From Rapana venosa (Eukaryota; Mollusca; Gastropoda; Neogastropoda; Muricidae), in assembly GCA_028751875.1 (NCBI GenBank), contig CM054143.1:65069269-65133268 (forward strand): a stretch of DNA of 64,000 nt, read 5' to 3'. The first letter of the stretch is position 1. Every line of letters starts with the position of its first letter. Below the pieces are notes generated by a model. That model was not told the DNA's origin, ran no database searches, and saw only the letters and a program-made list of their open reading frames with translations. Below, piece after piece: positions 12,928 through 23,303 of the stretch. The position numbers were made by a program, and so were the translations under genes.

Positions 12928-13989
12928 ACACACACACACAGAGAATGTTACAGCATAATCATACCACCATCATCAAAACAGTAATACCAATTATAGTGAA
13001 TACAAGTTTCTGTATCATTAACACTCAACAGCATCCCTCCATCCTCCATACTTTTTCTTCATTTTTCCTCTACAGGGAAGAAGCATCACAGATCTTTTCT
13101 TCTTTCCTAAATACAGCACCCATTCTGGCACAGACAAAACAATCAAAATGAAAACCAGAATCTATCAGTACTCTTGGTGTATCATTTTATCAAAGCATGT
13201 TGCTGCTCTTCTTCTTCTTGCCTGGCGTTCCCCAGCTTCACACCCTCCAGGGGTCTATCACCCAGAAGAGGCACTCTGTCTCACTTCTCCCACCTGGAAA
13301 TCACTGTGAGTACACACTGGGTGAGAAGTTTGCCTGTCTGTCTGTTTTCAATTGCCTGGGCTTTTAGGCAGCCACACTCCATCTTCAAAGGATTTTTCTT
13401 TTAATCATTTAACGGAGAGCACAGGTTGTTATGCTAAAAGCTTGTGATGGATAAAGACAATCTCGACATAACATTTCAAGATTCAAGATTTCATTTGCCT
13501 TTGACCTCTCAGTAAACAAAATCAACTGAAACATATATAATTTTCATTAACAAAAACATTTACAACACTGCATGTAACAGAAATAGGAATGAAGGCAACC
13601 TTTAACAACAATTAAACGTAGACCTCGCTTACTTAAACTGGATGGGATGGTCCCCATTGTCTCCCTTGCAGAAGAAGTGCAAGCGCCACGCCATGTTTCT
13701 AAACTGGGACACACCAGCACATTGTGCAAGGCTCTGTTACCTGGAGTGGTCATTCTGACACCTCCCAACAGACACTTCACCTACACAGTGACTTGTAGAA
13801 TGTATACAGCCCCTCTTTAGAGCCCACACCGTTCTGATCATGATCCCCAGCTCAGAAGCTGTGGCACAGATATGAACTAATCTACCCCCACTCTGCTAAT
13901 CTACCTCTGCTCCGCTACATCAATTATAACTGTTTAAGTTTGGGTTTGTTTGTTTTTTTCTCCTCCTTCCTCAGCTATAACTCTGAGGT
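12928..13989. other. non-coding, possible retroelement end
   Basis: Contains TTCAAGATTCAAGATTTCA near 13479, which reversed looks like a short tandem retroelement tail, followed by about 300 bp of unrecognised sequence (to about 13800). No exon recognised. Confidence 0.35.
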
Positions 13990-14330
13990 CCATCAATGGA
14001 GAATTTTTGTGTAAAGGATTGCTTTAGCCCCCCATGAAGGTAGCTGCACTCCGACCTCAAAGATGCATGCTGGGTATGTTTGTGTTTCCATGACCCACAA
14101 CAAATTACAGGGGATCTTTAAAGTGCGTATATGATCTTCCGAATGTGTATGTATGCGAAGGGAATTAAGGCGCTGACAGGTCTGCACTTGAAGTTGGCCT
14201 GGGAGATTGTAAAAATCCCCACCCTTAATTCACCAAACACAGCTGAGATTCAAACCCACGACATCCCTACCCATGGGATTGAAATTGCAGTCTTTAACAC
14301 TTGGCTACAGCAGCATGCCGTCCATTTTAA
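13990..14330 (-). mobile_element. SINE-B, copy 1
   Basis: SINE-B is a second tRNA-derived family in this window. All the longer copies lie in reverse: a tRNA-like head with B-box-like GGGTTTGAATC at the right, GGTGGGGATTTTTAC in the middle, and GCATGCTGGGTATG-type sequence toward the left. This copy ends near 14325 at the tRNA-like head. Confidence 0.65.
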
Positions 14331-14837
14331 GTTAATGACCTGAGCCATAGATATAAGAAATCAGAGTCTGAATCAGCAAAACAAACAACAACAACAACAT
14401 GAACACTGACCATTGTTGGCCCAGTATTAATAGCACCACTTGAAATTATGGCTTTTCACAATATCCATCACATAATCAGAACTGTATCACAGATTGCATT
14501 GTTTTCCCCTGATGCAAGAAATGAAGAATCAATACAGTCAGTAAGGCTGTGATTCTCACAACCAAGTTGTGCAGTTCTGGTACAGTAATATTGTATTCTC
14601 TTTCTCTCTCATATGCATGCAACAAACACCCACACACACTGCATTGTAGATAGTTAAGCATTCAACTGATCAGCCACAGACACTTCTTGCCCTGACTTCT
14701 CTCCCTAAACTCCTTGAGGAGTCACTGGGGACACTCCACAGACACTTCTCAGGCAATGTATTCAGGGCAGGTTGACCTGGCAGAGCCAATCCACCTCCTG
14801 GCAGTGGCCTCCTACATGCTGGTTGTGTTCATGACGT
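14331..14837. other. unrecognised sequence
   Basis: No exon or repeat recognised. It leads directly into the 30-bp array. Confidence 0.4.
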
Positions 14838-15689
14838 TCTGGGTGTGAGCTTTCACCATATCCACGTTCCAGGTATCAGCTTTCACCATATCCACGTTCT
14901 GGGTATCAGCTTTCACCATATCCACGTTCTGGGTATCAGCTTTCACCATATCCACGTTCCGGGTATCAGCTTTCACCATATCCACGTTCTGGGTATCAGC
15001 TTTCACCATATCCACGTTCTGGGTATCAGCTTTCACCATATCCACGTTCCGGGTATCAGCTTTCACCATATCCACGTTCTGGGTATCAGCTTTCACCATA
15101 TCCACGTTCTGGGTATCAGCTTTCACTATATCCACGTTCTGGGTATGAGCTTTCACTATATCCACGTTCTGGGTATGAGCTTTCACTATATCCACGTTCT
15201 GGGTATGAGCTTTCACTATATCCACGTTCTGGGTATGAGCTTTCACCATATCCACGTTCTGGGTATGAGCTTTCACCATATCCACATTCTGGGTATGAGC
15301 TTTCACTATATCCACGTTCTGGGTATGAGCTTTCACTATATCCACGTTCTGGGTATGAGCTTTCACTATATCCACGTTCTGGGTATGAGCTTTCACTATA
15401 TCCACGTTCTGGGTATGAGCTTTCACCATATCCACATTCTGGGTATGGGCTTTCATCATATCCACGGTCTGAGTATAGGCTTTCACCATATCCACGTTCT
15501 GAGTATAGGCTTTCACCATATCCACGTTCTGAGTATAGGCACATCCACAGCTTTCACCACATCCACATTCTGGGTATAGGCTTTCACCATATCCATGTTC
15601 TGAGTATAGGCTTTCACCACATCCACATTCTGGGTATAGGCTTTCACCACATCCACATTCTGGGTATAGGCTTTCACCATATCCATATT
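14838..15689. repeat. 30-bp minisatellite, about 28 copies
   Basis: Each unit contains GAGCTTTCAC(C/T)ATATCCACG followed by TTCTGGGTAT. Three sub-blocks differ at fixed positions (TATCAGC, TATGAGC and TATAGGC variants), showing block-wise expansion. Because the unit is divisible by three, open frames run along it on both strands. A SINE interrupts it, and degenerate units continue at 16176-16235. It lies 3 kb past the LDHD stop. Confidence 0.95.
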
Positions 15690-16004
15690 AATAATAATAA
15701 TAATAATGTATGGAATTTATATAGCGCTGAATCTTGTAAAGCAACAAATCAAAGCGCTCAGATTTTATTTCATACCACTTTAAGTCACGGCAGATTTTTC
15801 TCCGTGAAATTCGGGCTGCTCTCCCCGGGGAGAGCGGGAGAACGCGTCGCCACTTAGCGCTGCGCCACCCTTTCACCCTTTTTTTTTCTGCAGCTGTATT
15901 TGTTTCCCTATCAGAGTGGCTTTTTTCTAAGAATTTTGCCAGGGACAACTCTCTTGTTGCCGTGGGTTTTTTTACGTGCGCTAAATAATTACGTGTAACA
16001 CACG

Positions 16005-16035
<31 letters not shown>

Positions 16036-16175
16036 TAGCGCCCAGACCACCACTCATAGTCTAATGGATGGGGGAAAAATTTCCGGTCCAAACGGGGTAC
16101 GAACCGCCGCACACTTCAGACCCGGACTTTTCGCTTTCTAGACAGGCGCGTTACCTCTAGACCACCGATCCACCA
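15690..16175 (-). mobile_element. SINE-1 (tRNA head, LINE-type tail) inserted in the minisatellite
   Basis: In reverse it has a tRNA-derived head with B-box-like GGTTCGTACCCCG. A central block with CTTTCGGATGAGACGATAAA resembles the conserved core of V/MESC-type superfamily SINEs. It ends in the tail GCGCTATATAAATTCCATAC plus (ATT)n. The 7-bp direct repeat CCATATT flanks it (15683-15689 and 16176-16182), a target-site duplication. Confidence 0.85.
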
Positions 16176-16235
16176 CCATATTCTGGGGTACAGGCTTTCA
16201 CTATATCTACTTCTGTGATATAAGCTTTCAGTACC
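16176..16235. repeat. remnant of the 30-bp minisatellite beyond SINE-1
   Basis: About two diverged units (CAGGCTTTCACTATATC and AAGCTTTCAG) continue the array on the far side of SINE-1. Confidence 0.8.
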
Positions 16236-16539
16236 TCATTTTTCACATGATAATGAAAAAACAAACAAAAAGCACTATATAAAAACCAGCCTGACAAATA
16301 GCACTTGAAAGTACACATTACAAACATTACGCCCTGCAAAAATATCGTACAGACAGTTCCCACACCCTTTGACGATGCAGAGAATGTGTTCTCACATGTG
16401 TGTTCTGAATAATCAAACATTGCATAGTAGGTCACAAAATAAACACAAACTTACTCTAAAATAAGTAGAAGAATACAAATGCCAAAAATGTAAACTTAGG
16501 AAACAGTATTGAAGTAAGGGGGAGGGGGGGGGGGTATGG

Positions 16540-16930
16540 TTCCTCAGTTGGAGCTCTGAGGTTCACCGAGATTTTTGCGTATGCCACCGTTCCTGCCCCC
16601 CATTGAGGCTGCCACATGAGATGATATCTAAATATAACACTGGCTTGCATATGTTGGGGCGTGGGTTTTTTAAATATAACTGTGAAATCTATTCCTACCA
16701 GCTTGCAATAGCCTACTCTTCCAAAAAGCAGAAAGGGTTTTAAAATGTGCACAAGATGTTCTGTATGCATTCATGTACTGGACCTCGATTCATAGTCTCA
16801 CCTGAAGGACTGTCAGTGGAGTAGCTCCAAGGTAAAAATCCCCTTGAACAGGGAGGGGCCTCGGTGGGGATTTGAATCCAGGCCATCAGATCACAAGCAC
16901 AATGCTCTAAACCATCCCCACCCTCCAAAA
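16540..16930 (-). mobile_element. SINE-B fragment next to SINE-A
   Basis: About 16540-16640 matches the left end of SINE-B (GAGCTCTGAGGTTCACCG). About 16680-16930 is a reverse SINE-A with its tRNA-like head at the right end (CACAATGCTCTAAACCATCC). Confidence 0.6.
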
Positions 16931-17104
16931 ACAGTTAACAACATTATCAAATGGCTGTTTCTAAACACCTCCTCATGTAGATACACAGCCACACTCCAGA
17001 CTTCACAGGAATTTACAACATAAAATCACACATTATGGAAATATTGTTTCTTCTTCACAGCAACTACTGTTTTCTATCACATGCGCAAAAATGCGCTGCG
17101 CTGC

Positions 17105-17345
17105 CGTTAAACTCCGGACAAGTCAGGCCCATCACATCCAACTTCGGCAGAAGAGAGAATTGTTATCTTTTAAGTCTTTCTGGAAAGAAGGCAGGAGAAT
17201 GAACCAAGAAGGCAGAAAATAGACAGGGAGACACCAAGAAGAAAAAATGAACAAGGCAGAAACAATGAGAGGGGCAGAAAAGAGGGAGGGAACTCCTAGC
17301 ACGGAATTTCCAGAAGGTGGGGATGGTATCTATACTGACAGCCCC
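17105..17345 (-). repeat. interspersed repeat C, copy 2
   Basis: Reverse match to 500-780 and 28980-29290 (AGAATTGTTATCTTTTAAGT near the start, ATACTGACAG at the end). Confidence 0.65.
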
Positions 17346-17562
17346 CCCCCCCCCCTCCCCCCCCTCCCCACAGGTTTGGGGATGGGGGTGGGGGGATATT
17401 GTTTGACGCTGGTGATTTATATGTTGGCGAAAAACCAGTGTTCTGTAAACCTATGATGTACATTGCCTCTGTCTTCCTCTTTCCTCTCTGGGTTTTTCTT
17501 TTTCCTTTTCCCTCAGCTTCCATCATTGTATCAGACTACAGACATACATTGCTTTAGCTGTG

Positions 17563-17629
<67 letters not shown>

Positions 17630-18125
17630 ATATATATGCTTGATCTTTCTCTCTCTCTCTGTCTTTTTTTTTTTTTAAACATTTTTTAAAAAGTGTGCAC
17701 CAAATGTTACAACACAAAATAATATTTTGTCTATTTTTACAGTCTGGGACTATCTGTTTGAATATCCAAATTATTTCAGCATTTTAAAAATATCAAATAA
17801 GCAAAAACAACAACAACAAAACTGGTGACACTATTCTCAAAATATGGGGTTGCTTATATACCAGAATTATTTACGCACTGTACAAAACAAACAAACAAAA
17901 AAACAAGAGAGAGAGAAGTTAAATAACAAAAGATAAACAAAAAAGTGTATTCTAAAATTATGGGACTCTCTATTTAAATACCAGAATCATTTCAACATTT
18001 AAAAGAAAAAGGAAAATCAACCAAAGACAACACAAAATAGTGCAACAATTTTCAAATCATGGCACTCTGTTTAAATACCTGATATATTTCAGCTTTTCTT
18101 TAAAAACAAAAACAAACGGATATCA
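17342..18125. other. non-coding, poly-C and (TA)n
   Basis: Interrupted poly-C at 17342-17368, (TA)n at about 17565-17638, then A-rich sequence. No exon recognised, although this lies downstream of LDHD and could include its 3'UTR. No polyadenylation site could be assigned with confidence. Confidence 0.5.
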
Positions 18126-18129
18126 GGAG

Positions 18130-18545
18130 CCACCAGGAAAATGTGCCACCTTCCCCACCCCATGTTTCGCTGTTCCCCGGCTAGAGCTGTGCGGTTGACC
18201 AACGGTCAGACTTTGTGTATGAAGCCATTTCTGCCCCACCATGAAGGTAGCCGCATTCCCACAGTGGGGTGCATGCTGGGCATGTTTGTGTTCCTGTAAC
18301 CCACCGGACACTGCATAAACTACAGGATCTTTAACATGCATGTTTGATCTTCTGTATGTGTACATACACAAAGGGAAATAAGGCACAAGCAAGCTGCACT
18401 TGAAGTTGACCTGGGAAATCATAAAAATCCCAACCTTTAATTCATCAGATGTCACCAAGATTCAAAACCACGAATTCATGGACTCCAGAGATTGAAGTTG
18501 AACGGTCTTAACCATTCCACTGTAGTGTCTGTCACAACCACGAAA
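18130..18545 (-). mobile_element. SINE-B, copy 2
   Basis: Same order of blocks as 13990-14330, including GCATGCTGGGCATGTTTGTG and TTGACCTGGGAAATCATAAA, with the tRNA-like head at the right end. Confidence 0.65.
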
Positions 18546-18778
18546 AACTCCATCACCAAAACACAGATGGTTTTACAAACTGCATACAAACAAACAAAAA
18601 AGCCTAAAAAAAAATAAAAGGTCTTTGGCAGAAGCAAGTTGGTCACTTAAAAGTTTCCAGTACACTGCACATTGGTCTCTTCACACACGCACGCATTTTT
18701 CTGAGAAAAAAAAAGAAAAAAAGAAAAAAAAAGAAAAGAAAGAAAGCATGAGCAGAAGAAAAGCAGGTTGTCCGCCTC

Positions 18779-18947
18779 CTACAAGAAGATCTTGCCGGGG
18801 TTGAGGATGTAGTTGGGGTCGAAGGCCTGCTTGACCACTCTCATGACGGCCATGCCCTCAGGGCCCAGCTCCTTCTGCAGCAGCCCCTGCTTGCCCATGC
18901 CTATGCCGTGCTCCCCAGTGCAGGTCCCGTCCAGCTGCATGGCCAGG
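18779..18947 (-). CDS. LDHD: LDHD exon 12 (last coding exon)
   Basis: The acceptor GTTTCAG lies at 18948-18954. The exon completes a codon with one base, then encodes LAMQLDG, the conserved [11 protein letters not shown] motif and a C-terminus ending NPGKIFL before TAG (18781-18779). Human LDHD ends in a very similar MNPGKVL. Either version of exon 11 joins in frame. Confidence 0.95.
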
Positions 18948-21900
18948 CTGAAACCCACGGCCCTCAGGCATCAGTCCACAGCAGAGCAGTCATGTCTGCC
19001 GTGAGACACTGGCCAGTCATCAGACACTGACATGGGCAGTCATGCCATCAGGATGCAGATGAACAGAGGAAGAGGAAGAGAAGGAAGGACTGTTAGTCTA
19101 GGGGTAACGCGCCTGCCTAGAAAGCGAAAAGTCCAGGTCGGAAGTATGTGGTGGTTTGATCCCCATTTGAGCCAAAACCTTTTTCCCCATCCACTGGACG
19201 ATAAGTGGTGGTCTGGGTGCTAGTCTTTCAGAAGAGATGATAAACTGAGGTCCTGTGTGTTACACATGATTATTTAGTGCATGTAAAAGAACCCACGGCA
19301 ACAAGAGAGCTGTCCCTGGAAAAATTCTGTAGAAAAAAAGCTACTCTAATAGGGAAACAGGGAAACAAATACAGTTGCAGACAGGAAAAGGAAATTTTAC
19401 AAAATAATAGGTGGCGCTGCTCTTGTGGAAACACACTCTCCCCAGGAAGAGCAGCAACAAATTTCATGCAGAGAAATCTGCTGTGACTTAAAGTGGTATG
19501 ATAATGAAAAAGAAAAAAAAAGAAAAAAGAAGAGGGGGATGAAAGGAAGAAGATCTAAGAAGAAAAGGGAAGATTGATTAAAGTGAGGGGAAAAAGGAAA
19601 TAGAAATGTTGCAGAAAATGAGTACAGGTGTGGTCATTTATGATGTAAGTAAGTAAGTAAAGTGTCCCATAACCTATAAGGTCGTAGGGGAGCGAGGCGT
19701 CAGAGACCTCATTTCTCTAGGGCCAGCATATTGAGGGCGGCGCCCATCTCCTCTCCCTCGCTGCTTTACCTTCCCTGACCCTAAAGAGGGCAGGTACCCA
19801 TTTACAGCTGGGTGAACTGGGAGAACTGTACTGAAGCCAAGGCGCGCAAACGGTCACGCATCCAACTGGTAACCTCGCTCGACGCTGCTTAACTTGGCTG
19901 GGGGAAAGCGAGTGCTCCGACCACTGAGCTATCCCGTCCCCATTTATGATGAGAGCTGGATATAATGTGTGTGCGTGTGTGTACGTGTATGTGTGTGTGC
20001 ATGCGTGCGTGTGTGCATGCGTGCGTGTGTGCATGTGTGTGTGTGCATGTGTGTGTGCATGTGTGTGTGCATGTGTGTGTGTTTTGTCTGTTCGTTTGTT
20101 AGGAGGGGGTAGCACTAAAATATCACAGAAAATGCTGCAATGACCCTACATGATTGAATAAATAAAATTCTAAATAAATGAATAAACAGACTGCAGCAGA
20201 ACTAAACCATCGAAACAACAGAGCATTTATTTTACAAAAGACTCTTTATGATATATTCTTCAACCATTCAAATTCTCACTTTTCATTTTCTTCATCTACT
20301 TATCTATCTTCATACTCTTTATATACAATCTGTCATCTGATTAAATGCGCTGCCCTATGCTCTCACATAATCAAATGACAACTATAAAAATTAATTTGGT
20401 CTGTTTTTGCTCAAGATTAGTCTTAGTCTTTTCATATTTGGTTAACCCAACTATTACACTTGTGACTGACTGCAACAATGAACTGAAGTATGCAACAGAC
20501 AGACGTTCCAGCCGTAACTGGAGACAGCATTGTGTCGTGCAGCAAACACGCACACTGCCGGTTTTCTGTGGGGTTTTACCATTCCTCACCTGGAGCTCCA
20601 AGGTTCACCAATGGTGAGAGTTTTGCGTATGTGACTGTTTTTTCACCATCATTAGGGTAGCCACAATCCAGCTTCAGGGTTACAGCTAGGAACTGAAACT
20701 AACAATTTTGCCAGGACAGTCGGGAGGTACCTCCCAGCTCTTCCGATTTTCAACTGACACATGGGTTCTGTTGACATGCACAAGTCTGTAAGCACCTGGG
20801 CCTGACTGGTTTGGAGGCGAGTCCCCTCTGAAAGCTTGACAGTCAAACCAGTTTTCCCGTTCAAAACTGTGAATGTTAGAAACTGAACCCAGAACCCCAC
20901 AGTTCATTTGTTAGGCAGGCAAACGTCTAAACTGTCCTGCCACCTTCCTTCTTGCAATGTGTTTAAATGGCATTCTTCAGGTTTGCAACAACAAACAAAA
21001 ACTGTTTAAAAACTAACACACAAAAATCAACATGCTGTGATCAACATCAGGAGAGGCAAGACCAATGCAGAAAAAAACAAAAACTCACTTCTTCAGGTCA
21101 GCTTTATCATAGGACCACTGTTACCACACTACAGGGTAGAGCAAAAGATACTGAAATGTACTTTTAACAGGACAAAGTTCACTGACTTTTGCTCTCAGAG
21201 CCTAGTGATTTTTTTCTCTCTCTTAACTTTGGAATTCTTTGCAGGTAAATCCTTAGCTACCTTTCCCTTGCCTGTGTGAGTGTGTGTGTGTGTGAATGTG
21301 TGCATATGTGTGTGCATGCATGAATGCATGCATACGTGCGTGTGTGCACGCATGCATGTGTCAGTGAACACATGTAAATATTATATGGGTAAATGCTTAA
21401 GCCTGCTTTCTTTCAATTTTGACATGCATCAACTTGTTTTTCTCTCTAAAAATAAATAAAATGATTATCTAATAAAGCAGTTGTACACACAACAAAGAGG
21501 CATATTATATATCCATTACTCTACATTCACGTGAGGACTTCACCTCACATGAGGACACTCTCATGAGGCCACGGTTCCCAGAGTCTTTGACTTCCAACAG
21601 CGCTACCGCCTCCTCCCCTACCTCCGGCAGCAGCAGCAGCAGTGTTCATCATAAGACAGCAAGGCTTTTCCTCCCTCTGTTCCTGGGCTAGAGCTCCCAG
21701 GTTCAGCAGTGGCCAGACTTGGTGTATGTGACTGTTCGTTCATCAGGAAGCCACATTCTGACTTTGGGGATACAGTTGGGAATCAAACCTACCCATTTTC
21801 ATTTTGCCGGGACAGTCAGGAGGTACCTCCCTGCTCTTTCCAATTTTCAACTGCCGTTGGTTCTTTTGACATGCACAAGTCCTTAAACATACAGGTCTGA

Positions 21901-23247
21901 CTGCTTTAGAGTTTCTTCTGAAATAATTGACCTTCAGTTTATTTTTCCTGTCAAACTGGGAAGAAAGGACAAGGTGGGGATTCAAACCCAAAACCTCACA
22001 GTTACTTGTGAGGCCGGTGAATGTCTTAACCGCCCTGCCACCTTCCTAATAGATAATGCTTATTTTCGTTGGCGTTGTGCTGTGTCTAAATGGTGACTGG
22101 ATGTGTAACTTGTCACTGAAATGGCACTGAGCTGCAGTTTGGTTAGACTGCTTCACACTTCATTCCCACATCAGATGATATTCCGCGTTGTAGTAGCATG
22201 AGAAGAATCATCACTACACCAAGCAAACCTTTACACAACACAACTGAGTAAACGTCTGCAATATGAGAATTATTTGTGATGAGTTTTTGGGTATGACAGA
22301 CTTATGCACAATATGGAAATTGTTAGCTATGAGCATTTCTAATCTATTACGATGTCCTTGGGTATGATGGACTTACAGTGCCACGTCAGAGGAAAAGTCC
22401 TTGATCTGCTGAACCTGTTGCTCTGTGGCGTCAGTTCTCAAGACCACGCAGTGGAAATTGCCGTCACCCACATGGCCACATATCGGAGCTGTCAACACAT
22501 CAACCCACATCAACACACCTCACAGTGTTCTGTGCCAGGCTGCCTTCATACCATGGTGCCTGTGGCCAAGTCCTTCAGATGAAACTGTACACCCAAGGCC
22601 TAGCAGCAAACCCACTCACTCACTCACACACCGCGTCAGGCGTAAGTGTGTGTGTGTGTACATGTGCGAGCACGCGCGCAGGTGTGTATGAGTATGTGTG
22701 TGCGTGTGTATGTATATGTGCGTAATTTGTATTTTACAATGTATTATCTTATCGATTTTCCTCTTTTTACTGGTTTAACTTATTGGTAAATGTTGCAATA
22801 ATGTAGTATTTCAGTATAATCATTAAGAAATTTGTTTTTAGATAGATGGCTTGACGAAAAAAAGAAAATGTATTGCTTATTCAATGAACCATCTGGAAAT
22901 AAATATTTGACTTGACTTGACTCAGGCAGTCCTTAAAGCCCTGTTTCAGGGCTTTCCTCCAGCAGAATGGTGACTGCTTCCCTTCACACAATACAATACA
23001 CCCCCCACTTCCTCTTGCCTAGGAGAACAGAATGAGACAGGCTAAACAAACATAACAGCATCCATCAACACAACACATGCAGTCACTCACCTATGGGGCC
23101 TCACTACCTCCTGACAGTCACACTTCACCGAACACGTCAAGCAACACAAAATCCAAACACATCAGCCAAGGATAAAAACAATACAACCAACTCGGCATTC
23201 TTGGTTTGAAAACAGCTCCTCCCACCATGCAAAGCTCAAAAGCAAGG

Positions 23248-23303
<56 letters not shown>

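Noticed and set aside
14812..15579. Open frames of SFHHIHVLGI and DMVKAHTQNV repeats
   Set aside because: These follow from a 30-bp tandem array with no splice or start context and no non-repeat domain.
18813..19223. Plus-strand frames across the end of LDHD
   Set aside because: 18813-18947 is the antisense of LDHD exon 12, and 19087 onward is a SINE-1.
19843..19905. 5S rRNA gene
   Set aside because: Only an internal segment resembles 5S rRNA, and it is part of a SINE with target-site duplication.
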